From NCBI RefSeq assembly GCF_015594845.1, contig NZ_JADNRK010000005.1, forward strand, positions 1 through 64,000: DNA of 64,000 nt. Direction: 5' to 3'. Below are positions 8,920-18,009 of the stretch, piece after piece. Source of the stretch: Alkalibacter mobilis (GTDB taxonomy: Bacteria > Bacillota > Clostridia > Eubacteriales > Alkalibacteraceae). The translations under genes were made by a program, and so were the position numbers. The first letter of the stretch is position 1. Each line of letters opens with the position of its first letter. A model generated the notes under the pieces. That model ran no database searches. It was not told where the DNA came from and saw only the letters and a program-made list of their open reading frames with translations.

Positions 8920-9678
8920 CTAGCGGAACATCTCCAACGACTTTTGGATAAAATCATCCATCAACATAAGGTTTTTGCCTGCATAATTTAACAAGGAAGT
9001 TATCAGAAGCAAAAAAACTATTAAACCTACCAAAGACTTCAAGGGCATTCCCAGCATAAAAACATTAATTTGAGGTACTGTTCTTGAAATGAGTCCCATG
9101 ACTATATCTGTTACCAACAGTACTATCAGCATGGGTGCAGCCAAACTGAAACCTATCTTGAATGCATGGGAAAACATGTACAGGACGCCTTCCAAATTTA
9201 TACTTCCAAACCCTACGGTCCCCGGACTCACCAACTGAAACGACTCTATCATAGATATTATCATCGTGTGATGAAGGTTCAGGATAAAAAACACTAAAAT
9301 GGAAATCCAATAAAACAGGCTTCCATAATATGATGAAGTATTCCCGCTGGATGGATCAAACACCGCACCCATGGAATATCCAACTTGAAAATCTATGTAC
9401 TGCCCCGCCATCTCAACGGCAGAAAAAATAAGCTTTGCCATGAACCCCATTGAAAGGCCTATTATGGTTTCCCTTATTGCTCCCAACATAAAATACACTG
9501 TGTTTTCCTGGACAACTGATAAAGAAAGATTCATATATACCAACCAGCTCAAAACAAGAGAAAGTGCGACTTTGGATGTATTCGGCAAACTTTTGTGAGA
9601 AAATCCCGGAACTACTACTATAAAAGATGTGATTCGCACCATAATATAAAGAAAAGCTTGAACCTCAAGAACAAACAT
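8920..9678 (-). CDS. fliR: Flagellar export protein FliR
   Basis: A 252-residue, very hydrophobic export-gate protein with about six membrane segments and no large soluble domain. It forms the core export channel with FliP and FliQ. Length and position between fliQ and flhB are normal. It starts at ATG just after fliQ. Confidence 0.92.
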   Translation of the reverse strand: MFVLEVQAFLYIMVRITSFIVVVPGFSHKSLPNTSKVALSLVLSWLVYMNLSLSVVQENTVYFMLGAIRETIIGLSMGFMAKLIFSAVEMAGQYIDFQVGYSMGAVFDPSSGNTSSYYGSLFYWISILVFFILNLHHTMIISMIESFQLVSPGTVGFGSINLEGVLYMFSHAFKIGFSLAAPMLIVLLVTDIVMGLISRTVPQINVFMLGMPLKSLVGLIVFLLLITSLLNYAGKNLMLMDDFIQKSLEMFR

Positions 9679-9686
9679 CCAATCAC

Positions 9687-9950
9687 CTATAAATTTGGGA
9701 TCAGTTCCAACAGATCCCGGAAAAATCCAGTAAGCACATTCATCATGAAACTACCAAAAATTATCAATGCAAAAATCACGGCCATCATTTTCGGCACAAA
9801 AGACAAAGTTTGTTCCTGCACCTGAGTCGTGGCCTGCAAAACGCTTATCACCAGACCAACTACCATGGCGACAATCAAAATGGGTGCCGCAACTATAATT
9901 GTGTTCATAAATGCGTTTCTCAACAAATCCAAAGCTATGGTCTGATTCAT
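9687..9950 (-). CDS. fliQ: Flagellar export protein FliQ
   Basis: An 87-residue export-gate protein with two membrane hairpin helices (about 17-40 and 52-75) around the conserved TQVQEQTLSFVPK linker. Usual length for the family. It lies in the fliO-P-Q-R run, with 9-nt gaps on both sides. Confidence 0.92.
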   Translation of the reverse strand: MNQTIALDLLRNAFMNTIIVAAPILIVAMVVGLVISVLQATTQVQEQTLSFVPKMMAVIFALIIFGSFMMNVLTGFFRDLLELIPNL

Positions 9951-9959
9951 AAATCTCTC

Positions 9960-10724
9960 CTAACTAAAACTTCTCAGCAATGACTCCACCACCAGATACC
10001 AACCATCGACCAAAATGAACAATAGAAGTTTAAACGGTAATGATATCATTACCGGTGGCAGCATGAACATGCCCATTGACATCAATATGCTGGATACAAC
10101 GATATCCATAACCAAAAATGGCAAAAAAAGTATGAACCCAATGCTGAAAGCCATTCTCAATTCACTTATCGTAAATGCAGGAACTATCACGGTAAATGAC
10201 AGCTCCATTGGATCATCCAAATTTTCCATATTTGAAGCTCTCATAAAAAGAGCCAGATCTTTCTCCCTTGTCTGTTCCAACATAAATTTTTTGATGGGGC
10301 GGGACCCTATGTCGAATGCTTCTTCCTGTGTTATCTCTTCACTTAAATAGGGTGTGACAGCCTGATCCATTACTTGAGTGTAAACCGGTTGCATCACAAA
10401 CAGCGTAATGAACAGCGCCAAACCCATCAGAACTTGATTGGGGGGTGTCTGCTGGCTTCCGATGGCACTCCTCAAAAATGAAAGCACCACAACGACCCGG
10501 GTAAAACATGTTGTAAGTATTAGAAATGCAGGAACCAACGTCAGTACTGTCAACAATATAAAAACCTTTACTGTGTCAACAAGGGCCTGGGGTTCGTTTT
10601 CCGATGAGCTGAAATTAATGCCAAAATCACTTAGATCCAAACCCGTTGCCGAAACTTGATCAGGAAACAATACCGCAAAAGACGCAAGTAGCAAGACAAT
10701 TATTATCAACTGTCTCTTATTCAT
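9960..10724 (-). CDS. fliP: Flagellar export protein FliP
   Basis: A 254-residue export-gate core protein. It has an N-terminal signal-type helix (residues 1-27, cleaved in homologues), then four membrane segments with the family landmarks TCFTRVVVVLSFLRSAIGSQ and FLVMDIVVSSILMSMGM. It starts at ATG inside the last codons of fliO, with an 8-nt overlap. Confidence 0.95.
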   Translation of the reverse strand: MNKRQLIIIVLLLASFAVLFPDQVSATGLDLSDFGINFSSSENEPQALVDTVKVFILLTVLTLVPAFLILTTCFTRVVVVLSFLRSAIGSQQTPPNQVLMGLALFITLFVMQPVYTQVMDQAVTPYLSEEITQEEAFDIGSRPIKKFMLEQTREKDLALFMRASNMENLDDPMELSFTVIVPAFTISELRMAFSIGFILFLPFLVMDIVVSSILMSMGMFMLPPVMISLPFKLLLFILVDGWYLVVESLLRSFS

Positions 10725-11055
10725 GATTTTTCCCCTTTTTTATGAATTTTTCCAGGGGATTTTCATCTAACCGCCTGCTTTTCTCATCTATGATCTTTTC
10801 AACTTCCGCAGGATCCAGTTCTTTGATGAGTTTGATCTCATTTCCTGAAACCCCAATCAGATCGTAACCTCCACCAACTTTTACTACCGCCAGATATCCC
10901 TGATTTGACAAAGGCATCTTTTCGATTATTTTAATATAAGACAAAGTTCCCTGATTTATTCGCCGGGCAAATCTGATCGTCACATAAGCCAATGCAATTA
11001 CAGCGCCCAAAGCTGCAAATGTCTGCAGCAGTGCAAAAAACATTTCAAAATCCAT
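10717..11055 (-). CDS. fliO: Flagellar protein FliO/FliZ
   Basis: A 112-residue protein with one N-terminal membrane segment (about 6-28) and a small cytoplasmic domain (KMPLSNQGYLAVVKVGGGYDLIGVSG region). FliO-family proteins assist FliP assembly. The family is poorly conserved; the call rests on this pattern and on its place directly before fliP, with which it overlaps. Confidence 0.85.
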   Translation of the reverse strand: MDFEMFFALLQTFAALGAVIALAYVTIRFARRINQGTLSYIKIIEKMPLSNQGYLAVVKVGGGYDLIGVSGNEIKLIKELDPAEVEKIIDEKSRRLDENPLEKFIKKGKNHE

Positions 11056-11068
11056 ATTTTCTCTCCGG

Positions 11069-11530
11069 TTACTGGATCAAGAAATCTGTAAAGTATATTT
11101 CCTCTACCGTTTCTTCACCCAAGGTTTTATTTATATTGGTCTTTAGCCTGGTTTTTGCTTTTTCAAGACCGCCTGACTCCAGCAATTCATCCGGGTTGTA
11201 ACTCATAAGATCTTCTATGATCACATCCCTTATCTGACTTGTTTTCTTTTCCAGATAAGACGTTTTCTTATCATCACTGTACATAATGGAAATTTGAGTT
11301 TTGAGGTAATTGTTGGTTCTCCCATCTGTATCCAGATTGACCACAAAGCTGTCCAGCTGCATTACATATTCTTCCTGTTTGACAAATTTTTCTGTTATAT
11401 CGGATATTTTCAAACCAGTTGCCATAAATATCAAAGCCACTATCCCCAAAACTATTATCGCGCCCAGTATGGCAATTACTACTATCAGCTTGTTCGGTTT
11501 TTTCTTTTCACCTTCTACCGCCATTGTCAT
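11069..11530 (-). CDS. fliL: Flagellar basal-body protein FliL
   Basis: A 153-residue membrane protein that surrounds or supports the stator units. It has a charged N-terminus, one membrane segment (about 16-40) and an extracellular domain ending in the usual YFTDFLIQ. The first ATG overlaps the motB stop (ATGA); a second ATG six nt later is also possible. It follows motA-motB, which fits a stator role. Confidence 0.9.
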   Translation of the reverse strand: MTMAVEGEKKKPNKLIVVIAILGAIIVLGIVALIFMATGLKISDITEKFVKQEEYVMQLDSFVVNLDTDGRTNNYLKTQISIMYSDDKKTSYLEKKTSQIRDVIIEDLMSYNPDELLESGGLEKAKTRLKTNINKTLGEETVEEIYFTDFLIQ

Positions 11531-12282
11531 ACCTCTCCTTCATCCATGATTATCAATAAATTGACCCTTCTATTCAGAGCCCTGTTCTGTGGTGTATCAT
11601 TGTGGGCAATGGGTTGATATTCTCCGTATCCTATTGCCGAAAGTCTCTTTTCAGGTACCTTTTTAACTTCACACAGGTACCTTACCACCCTGACTGCCCT
11701 ATCAACCGACAATTCCCAGTTTGTAGGATAATTTGCCGTTTTAATGGGGACGTTGTCGGTATGTCCCTCTACAACGATCTCATTTTCAAACTGCAAAAAC
11801 AATCCTTCCAAGTTGTCAAGTATCTCCTTCCCGCCGGTTTTAAGTTCAGCTCTACCCGGCTCGAAAAGTATGGCTTCCTTTATATCAACGAAGACACCGC
11901 TTCTGTTGAGACTTACTGTAACTTCAGCTTCCAGACCTTGTTCCTGGATATAATCCTTTACCTGTGTGTACATTTCCAGTGTGGTTTCTTTAATTGTACT
12001 TGGATCGATAATGTCCTCTATCTCATGATTTTCCTCTTCAAGGGGTATGTCCGTTGTAGGATCCTGTCCTTCGAAAATAGTCGGTTGACCCTCTCCCATC
12101 AACACAGCCTGCAGTGAATAACTTATATCCTTGAATTTTTGCACATCGACTGTAGAAATGGAGTACAGTAATATGAAAAAAGTCAGCAACAATGTCATCA
12201 TGTCAGAAAAAGTAGCCATCCATGCAGGTGAACCAGAGGACTGGCTTTCAGTAGTTTTCCGCTTTCGCCTTTCCCTACTCAT
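11527..12282 (-). CDS. motB: Stator protein MotB
   Basis: A 251-residue proton- or sodium-channel subunit anchored to peptidoglycan. One membrane helix (about 22-45) carries the ion-carrying aspartate in the motif TFSDMMTLLLTFF. The C-terminal OmpA-like domain (about 125-245) has the peptidoglycan-binding pattern VEGHTDNVPI. The ATG at 12282 follows a GAGG site and overlaps the motA end. Confidence 0.93.
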   Translation of the reverse strand: MSRERRKRKTTESQSSGSPAWMATFSDMMTLLLTFFILLYSISTVDVQKFKDISYSLQAVLMGEGQPTIFEGQDPTTDIPLEEENHEIEDIIDPSTIKETTLEMYTQVKDYIQEQGLEAEVTVSLNRSGVFVDIKEAILFEPGRAELKTGGKEILDNLEGLFLQFENEIVVEGHTDNVPIKTANYPTNWELSVDRAVRVVRYLCEVKKVPEKRLSAIGYGEYQPIAHNDTPQNRALNRRVNLLIIMDEGEV

Positions 12283-13087
12283 ATGCCTCGGCCTCAACTC
12301 CCGGAGTGATCTTTTCTTCCTTTAATACCAAATGATCTTCCGGGGACAAGTATGTCATCAATTTTTCTTCTAAAATCCTGGGATTGGTGCCAGCCTGGAT
12401 CTCTATTATTCCTTCGATAGCCATTTCCTTGGAAAACATTTCCTCGTTTGTTTGAACACTGAGGTTGCTGGCAACCGGGATAAAAACAAGGTTCGCAGTT
12501 AGTGAACCGTAGAAAGTGGTAATCAATGCGACAGCCATCCCAGTTCCAATGGAACTGGCATCCTGGAGGTTGGCAAGCATGACGATCAAACCTATCAACG
12601 TTCCCAACATCCCAAACGCAGGAGACAACTCCCCCCATTTAGTGAATATGTTTTGCCCCATTCTATGCCTTCTTTCAGTGGTTTCCATCTTTAGAGTAAG
12701 GATCTCCCTGATTATATCAGGGTCGATCCCATCTACTACCATCTGCAGACCGGATATCATGAACTCGTCATCCATGGTTGCAATGTCGTCTTCCAAAGCC
12801 AAAAGACCATCTCTTCTGGCTTTTCTTGCCAATTCGGAAAAAATCAATATCAACCTTTTTCTGTCATTTTCGGGCTCAATGACCAACATTTTCAATATTT
12901 TAGGCAATTTCATCAAGTCTTTCAGCGGAAAGCTTATAAGAAGAGCACAAAAGGACCCACCTAATGTAACTACAATGGACGACAAGCTGACAAAGCTTTG
13001 AATGTCCCCACTCATTAGAATTGAAATTACTATTAAGGCAAAACCCGCCACCAAGCCTATTATTGCTGTAAAATTTTTTTTCATCAA
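12275..13087 (-). CDS. motA: Stator protein MotA
   Basis: A 270-residue stator protein with four membrane segments (about 6-25, 33-52, 155-175, 185-205) and a cytoplasmic loop that drives FliG. The segment GMLGTLIGLIVMLANL is typical. The coupling ion cannot be told from the sequence alone. It sits between swrD and motB inside the fla operon; in B. subtilis motAB lie elsewhere. Confidence 0.93.
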   Translation of the reverse strand: MMKKNFTAIIGLVAGFALIVISILMSGDIQSFVSLSSIVVTLGGSFCALLISFPLKDLMKLPKILKMLVIEPENDRKRLILIFSELARKARRDGLLALEDDIATMDDEFMISGLQMVVDGIDPDIIREILTLKMETTERRHRMGQNIFTKWGELSPAFGMLGTLIGLIVMLANLQDASSIGTGMAVALITTFYGSLTANLVFIPVASNLSVQTNEEMFSKEMAIEGIIEIQAGTNPRILEEKLMTYLSPEDHLVLKEEKITPGVEAEAYE

Positions 13088-13285
13088 TCAAACCTCCGGT
13101 TTTCCCAGGTATATCTTTCTTCTGTATTCTACGATCCTGTCTATGATGGCCTCAGGAGATTCCTTGACCCGCACGGTTTTTCCGTCGGTCAAAGTGATCA
13201 CTGTATCGGGCAATGCTTCGATTTTAAAAATCAGGTCATCATTAAGATAAAACTCACTTCCACCTAAAGAGTTTAAAAGTATCAT
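13088..13285 (-). CDS. swrD: FlbD/SwrD family protein
   Basis: A 65-residue FlbD-family protein with the family pattern LNSLGGSEFYLNDDLI at the N-terminus and TLTDGKTVRVKESPEAII in the centre. In B. subtilis the homologue SwrD (YlzI) raises stator-dependent motor power for swarming. Here it directly precedes motA, which fits that role better than in Bacillus, where it precedes fliL. Confidence 0.88.
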   Translation of the reverse strand: MILLNSLGGSEFYLNDDLIFKIEALPDTVITLTDGKTVRVKESPEAIIDRIVEYRRKIYLGKPEV

Positions 13286-13313
13286 ATTTCCCCTCCATCT
13301 TAGGTCCCGCTAA

Positions 13314-14207
13314 TTACCTTTTAAGATTTATAAGCTCCTGGAGCATTTCATCCGATGTAGTTATAGTTCTTGAATTCGCCTGATAAGATCTGCTGGTGAT
13401 TATCATTTCGGTAAATTCGTTTGCAAGATCCACGTTGGACATTTCGATGACTCCCTGTCTGATAGTACCAAATCCGTCACCGTTTGCCACACCTGTTTCA
13501 GGCTGTCCGGAGTTGTTAGAAGCTGTATAATTGTTGTTACCAGCTTTTTCAAGGCCTTCCGAGTTGTTGAATTTACTCACCGCCAACTGACCCAAAAGGT
13601 ATGGGTTTCCGTCACTGTAAACACCAATTATCTGTCCGCTACCATCTATTGAAAATGTTTCAAGGCTTAGATCGTTTACCCCTACAGTTATGGTATTTGG
13701 GATGCTGAGAGGTTTCATGGAAGCTTCATCAATATCCAGGTTTGACATTTCCGGAGATGCATAAGGATCTCCGGCTGCCGGCATGTATCCAAGCACCCTG
13801 TACCCGCTGGCATTTACCAGATTTCCCTGGTAGTCCCTGTAAAACGCTCCATCTCTGGTATAATATTTCATTTCTGCATTTGTATCCTGTGACACTACAA
13901 AAAATCCGTTTCCCTCTATGGCAAAGTCCAAGTCCCTGTTAGTAGGCTGCAAAGCGCCTCCGGTCATAATAGTATCTATGGCCCCCACCTTTACACCCAA
14001 ACCGATTTGCTGAGGATTGACCCCTCCAAGGCTGTTTGCTGTAGGTGATTGGGCATTTGCTATGGTTTGACTCAACATGTCCTGAAATCTCACACGACCT
14101 GATTTGAATCCTGTAGTGTTTACATTGGCGATGTTGTTTCCGATTACGTCCATTTTAGTTTGGTTGTTTCTCATGCCGCTTACTCCGGCGTATAGTGATC
14201 TTAACAT
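13314..14207 (-). CDS. flgE: Flagellar hook protein FlgE
   Basis: A 297-residue hook subunit. The N-terminal axial motif (residues 4-40; NQTKMDVIGNNIANVNTTGF) and C-terminal motif (about 255-297; SNVDLANEFTEMIITSRSYQ) are conserved. It is close to the short hook protein of B. subtilis and lacks the large central inserts of enteric FlgE. AGGAGG precedes the ATG. It follows flgD, the hook cap gene, and the TIGR02530 gene. Confidence 0.92.
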   Translation of the reverse strand: MLRSLYAGVSGMRNNQTKMDVIGNNIANVNTTGFKSGRVRFQDMLSQTIANAQSPTANSLGGVNPQQIGLGVKVGAIDTIMTGGALQPTNRDLDFAIEGNGFFVVSQDTNAEMKYYTRDGAFYRDYQGNLVNASGYRVLGYMPAAGDPYASPEMSNLDIDEASMKPLSIPNTITVGVNDLSLETFSIDGSGQIIGVYSDGNPYLLGQLAVSKFNNSEGLEKAGNNNYTASNNSGQPETGVANGDGFGTIRQGVIEMSNVDLANEFTEMIITSRSYQANSRTITTSDEMLQELINLKR

Positions 14208-14259
14208 TGTGTTTCCTCCTAGGTTAATTTATTAGTTCCGCATCTGTCATTCAGCGGGC

Positions 14260-14287
14260 AATGGCTTCCTCAAGAGGTCCGGCCATT
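14260..14287 (-). other. Hairpin between the TIGR02530 gene and flgE
   Basis: An inverted repeat AATGGC/GCCATT encloses a second repeat CCT/AGG, spanning the stop codon of the upstream gene and the 78-nt gap before flgE. No T-run follows, so it is not a normal terminator. It could stabilise or process the mRNA where hook protein demand rises. Confidence 0.4.
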
Positions 14288-14666
14288 ATTTTATCTTTAC
14301 AGCGCTGTCGATGTTGGTTATCGTGTCCAATTCTCCGTCTTTCATGGCTGTAATTATGGTTCGGTTTCTAATGCTTGCTATAAATGCCGCATCCTTGTAC
14401 AAAAGCAGGCTTTCTTTAGCTCCTTTTTTATCAAGAGTCTCAACTGCATCGTTGATTTTAATCATGTCTTCATCATTGAGCTTTATTTGCCTCTGATCCA
14501 TCCGTTGAACTGCATGAGCCGATATTTTTACAGTAGATTTTTCTTTATTCAGGCTGTCAATAAAAGCTTTCTCAAATTTATTGCTTGCTCCATCAGTTCT
14601 TCTGTTGCGTTGCTGAGTCGGAATTACTTGTCCGTTTTGAATCCTAAAGGACATCTTGTTCTTCAC
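14286..14666 (-). CDS. TIGR02530-type flagellar operon protein
   Basis: A 126-residue protein between flgD and flgE, a place where clostridial and Bacillus fla operons carry a conserved protein of this type. It has the pattern ISAHAVQRMDQRQIKLNDED and a second conserved part (SLLLYKDAAFIASIRNRTIITAM). A function as a hook-assembly accessory is inferred from position. The start is GTG at 14666 or ATG at 14654. Confidence 0.8.
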   Translation of the reverse strand: MKNKMSFRIQNGQVIPTQQRNRRTDGASNKFEKAFIDSLNKEKSTVKISAHAVQRMDQRQIKLNDEDMIKINDAVETLDKKGAKESLLLYKDAAFIASIRNRTIITAMKDGELDTITNIDSAVKIK

Positions 14667-15060
14667 CTACCTCTGAAATCATCCCCATAGAATATTCCTT
14701 GCCATTTACCACAGGGTAGACTACACCTTCTCTGAATCTGATTTTCTCCACTTCACCCGTTACGGTCTCGTCAACGTCATTAACTTTTACTGTTTTTCCC
14801 ACAAGAGAAAATGACAGTTGCTGATGGGTCAGAGTCGATATGTTGTCCAGACTTTCAGTTAGACCTTCCAGCTGCTCCAGTATGGTAAATTGTGCCATCT
14901 GTGTCATGTAGCTGCTTGAATCGGCTCCACTTTCGCCCATTGGATCAAGATTTTTCAATTGTGCTGTCATTATCTTTAAAAAATCCTGAACGTCCATTGA
15001 ATCATTGCTTTTCAGACCTTCTTGAGGCGTCATCTGATTTCCTATTCCATAAACTTCCAT
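14644..15060 (-). CDS. flgD: Hook-capping protein FlgD
   Basis: A 138-residue protein with the FlgD N-terminal signature DFLKIMTAQLKNLDPM (about 27-42) and a Q-rich segment (FTILEQLEGL). It lacks the extended C-terminal Ig-like domains of enteric FlgD, which is common in Firmicutes. It caps the growing hook. It overlaps the TIGR02530 gene by 23 nt. Confidence 0.9.
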   Translation of the reverse strand: MEVYGIGNQMTPQEGLKSNDSMDVQDFLKIMTAQLKNLDPMGESGADSSSYMTQMAQFTILEQLEGLTESLDNISTLTHQQLSFSLVGKTVKVNDVDETVTGEVEKIRFREGVVYPVVNGKEYSMGMISEVGEEQDVL

Positions 15061-15075
15061 TTCTTACTCCTTTCT

Positions 15076-16212
15076 TCAAGCCAGCAGATCGATTCCCTTA
15101 AGATATTTTGTTTCAGGTCCAATGGACCCTTCTAATGTCAAACTTGGGACTTCGTAGCTTTTAAAACTGCGCTTTGTGTTGTACCTTCCCTGTTCTTTTC
15201 TTTTTCCCTGGCTCTGATCATGACCTGCTCCGACGTTAATTTCAATTTTAGCCACATCCAGATTGTTCTCCTTGAAGTTGTGGTTTAGTTCCGACAACCG
15301 TTCAATGAAAACCTGTCTGATTTCTTTGTTCTCCACCAAAATTTTCCCGGCAAGCTTTCCGTCTTCAAGACTTAAAGTGATTTCCATTTCTCCCAATTCT
15401 TTCGGATGGAGGTTAACTTTCATTGTAGTCTTCTCACCTTCCACCATTGTTTCAAATTTCTGCGAAATTTCTCTTGATGCAATTTCAAGATTTTTTTCAA
15501 ATTCCATATTGTTTGCTGGCTTCAAACGCACCGACTGATCCCTTGGATCTACGAGTTTAAGCTGTGGTTGAACATTGTCCGCCCGATCCATGATTTCTTT
15601 TTCAATTGGATCGTCCTTTTCCAATCTTTTGTGCTCATCAGATGCGTATACCGAAAGGTCGTCAAATTTGAAATCAAGAGATTGTAGATTTGCTATAGCA
15701 CCATTTTCCGAATGATTTTTAATCGTATTGTCCTCTTTGGAAACATAACTTGTTTCTGGAGTTTCAATACCAAACCATTCAACTGTTTCTTTCTGCACTA
15801 ATTTCGAGTCAACCTTGGAAACGGTCTCTCCATAAAAATCACGAGATTTTAAATCAGTTATATCCTTGATCTCAAAATCCGGTCTTTTCATGCACAAAAG
15901 TTCTTTAAATGCGATATCCTGATTTTCATGTAAATACATCCCCGTTTCGGGTTCATCATTTTCCATGGCCGTCCCGTCAACTTGTCCAGAAGAAAAGTCC
16001 AAAATCTGATTGCTTTTTTCGGTATTTATAGGAATAAAATCAGATGCCACCACCATCGAAAGTAGTTCTTCAACTTCTTCTTCACAACCTTTCAGCTTGC
16101 TTTTTTCGGCTGAAATCAAAGACTCAAATCCGGTTTGATCAAGATTCTTACAGCTTCCCGGATTGGATTTTAGATTGCTTTTTTCCATATTGAATTGTAC
16201 ACTGCCATTCAC
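15076..16212 (-). CDS. fliK: Hook-length control protein FliK
   Basis: A 378-residue secreted ruler protein. The N-terminal two-thirds are poorly conserved and charged. The C-terminal FliK domain (about 245-345) has the core pattern KVNLHPKELGEMEITLSLED followed by GKILVENKEIRQVF. FliK measures the hook and triggers the FlhB switch. Position between fliJ and flgD is canonical. Confidence 0.9.
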   Translation of the reverse strand: MNGSVQFNMEKSNLKSNPGSCKNLDQTGFESLISAEKSKLKGCEEEVEELLSMVVASDFIPINTEKSNQILDFSSGQVDGTAMENDEPETGMYLHENQDIAFKELLCMKRPDFEIKDITDLKSRDFYGETVSKVDSKLVQKETVEWFGIETPETSYVSKEDNTIKNHSENGAIANLQSLDFKFDDLSVYASDEHKRLEKDDPIEKEIMDRADNVQPQLKLVDPRDQSVRLKPANNMEFEKNLEIASREISQKFETMVEGEKTTMKVNLHPKELGEMEITLSLEDGKLAGKILVENKEIRQVFIERLSELNHNFKENNLDVAKIEINVGAGHDQSQGKRKEQGRYNTKRSFKSYEVPSLTLEGSIGPETKYLKGIDLLA

Positions 16213-16242
16213 TGTTTCACCTCCTTTCAGAACCTGTTTATA

Positions 16243-16671
16243 TTATCTGTGTTTCATCACAGTAAGGTCATCCAATTCCTTTTGCTCAGATTCTCTTATC
16301 ATTTTGTCGTATTTTATTCTGTCTTTGTCTTTAAGGTTTTCCATTATTTTTCTGTCTTTTCGAGCCTCTATCAAATTTCCTCTTGCGCACTCAAGTCTGT
16401 CTGTCATTTCGTTTATCCTGTTTTCCTGGGCATTAAGTTGATTTCTCAATTTTTCTTTGTAAAGGCTGTGCATTTTCATATGTTTGATATCATGGATCTT
16501 TTTTCTGTTCTCCGTGTTATATGCCGCCTCCAAATCTTCCAACTGTTCCTTTTCTTCCAATAGTTTTAAATTGATTTTGGCATAATCCTCAACTTTAAGC
16601 TTTTCCACGTTGCTCTTATATTCAAGCACCTTCTCCATTTTAAATCGATAATTCTTCATATGACTCATCAA
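16243..16671 (-). CDS. fliJ: Export chaperone FliJ
   Basis: A 142-residue all-helical coiled-coil protein rich in K and E, the normal form for FliJ, the central stalk of the FliI ATPase ring. The N-terminus YRFKMEKVLEYKSNVEKLK is typical. Start options are TTG 16671, ATG 16668 and ATG 16659; none has an ideal ribosome site. Confidence 0.85.
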   Translation of the reverse strand: MMSHMKNYRFKMEKVLEYKSNVEKLKVEDYAKINLKLLEEKEQLEDLEAAYNTENRKKIHDIKHMKMHSLYKEKLRNQLNAQENRINEMTDRLECARGNLIEARKDRKIMENLKDKDRIKYDKMIRESEQKELDDLTVMKHR

Positions 16672-16688
16672 CCTTTGCAGTTAATATT

Positions 16689-17993
16689 TTATTTAAAGAC
16701 AGATGCCAGTTTTTGAATCGTTTCATCATATTCCCAGGGTTCGTCGAATTCCTGTTTCAAGAATGAATCTATTCCTCCCTTGAGTTCTACAGCTCTATCT
16801 ATCTCAGGATTTGCACCCTTAGCATAAGCGCCAACATTGATAAGATCCTCACTGTCTTGATAACGCCCAATATTTTCTTTCAATTTGCCGGCATAGTCAT
16901 AATGATCCTTGCCGACTATTTCTCTCATCAATCTGCTTACACTCTGCTGAACATCTATTGCAGGAAAGTGATTTTTGCCGGCCAGTTTTCTACTTAACAC
17001 TATGTGACCGTCCAAAATCCCCCTGACTGCATCTGCAATGGGTTCATTCATGTCGTCACCTTCAACTAATACTGTGTAAAATGCGGTAATCGAACCTTGA
17101 CTGGACATACCGCTTCGCTCCAACAACTTTGGAAGCACTGCAAAAACCGAAGGCGTATATCCCCTGGTAGTAGGCGGTTCTCCGATAGCAAGTCCAATTT
17201 CCCTTTGAGCCATTGCAAACCTGGTAACAGAATCCATCATAAACATGACTCTTTTTCCTTGATCTCTAAAATATTCAGCAATTGCCGTGGCAACGTATGC
17301 ACCTTTCAATCTGACTAAAGGGGGCTGATCCGACGTAGCGCAAACCACCACAGATTTTTTATATCCTTCTTCGCCAAGATCCCTTTGAATAAACTCGAGA
17401 ACTTCTCTGCCTCTTTCGCCTATCAAACCAATCACATTCACGTCTGCCTCTGAATATCGGCTGACCATTCCCATCAATGTGCTCTTCCCTACTCCGCTGC
17501 CTGCAAAAATACCGATCCTCTGACCTTCACCGCATGTTAGTATTCCGTCAATAGCTTTTATCCCAGTGCTCATTACTTTCTCTATTTTTTTTCTCTCAAA
17601 GGGATTTGGAGGCATCCTGTAAATGTCAGTTCTCTCTTTCAGATCCCTTTCGATCCCGTCCATAGGCTTGCCCAATCCATCCAGGGTCGTTCCTAAAAGT
17701 TCTTCACCCACTTTTATCTCAAGTGATTTCCCCGTGGGTTTGACCAAACATCCGGGCCCAATGCCTTGAATATCGCCTAATGGCATAAGCAACACGCTCT
17801 CATCATGAAATCCCACCACTTCTGCAGGAACATCTTTGTTGTCACTGATGATTATGTTGCACACTTCACCGATAAAAACCTTCAAACCGGCAGCATGTAT
17901 TATCAAACCTATGACTTTTTTTACTTTACCCATCTTTACATACAAATTGTTTTTGTTTAAAATATCCGTGTAATTTTCAAAAGACAAATCCAT
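16689..17993 (-). CDS. fliI: Flagellum-specific ATPase FliI
   Basis: A 434-residue F1-beta-like ATPase that drives substrate unfolding at the export apparatus. Walker A GIFAGSGVGKSTLMG is at about 162-176, Walker B around VMFMMDSVTRFA, with the family motif GEPPTTRGYTPSVFAVLPKL. Length and position in fliH-fliI-fliJ are normal. Confidence 0.95.
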   Translation of the reverse strand: MDLSFENYTDILNKNNLYVKMGKVKKVIGLIIHAAGLKVFIGEVCNIIISDNKDVPAEVVGFHDESVLLMPLGDIQGIGPGCLVKPTGKSLEIKVGEELLGTTLDGLGKPMDGIERDLKERTDIYRMPPNPFERKKIEKVMSTGIKAIDGILTCGEGQRIGIFAGSGVGKSTLMGMVSRYSEADVNVIGLIGERGREVLEFIQRDLGEEGYKKSVVVCATSDQPPLVRLKGAYVATAIAEYFRDQGKRVMFMMDSVTRFAMAQREIGLAIGEPPTTRGYTPSVFAVLPKLLERSGMSSQGSITAFYTVLVEGDDMNEPIADAVRGILDGHIVLSRKLAGKNHFPAIDVQQSVSRLMREIVGKDHYDYAGKLKENIGRYQDSEDLINVGAYAKGANPEIDRAVELKGGIDSFLKQEFDEPWEYDETIQKLASVFK

Positions 17994-18009
17994 AAGAATT
18001 GATTCTCCT

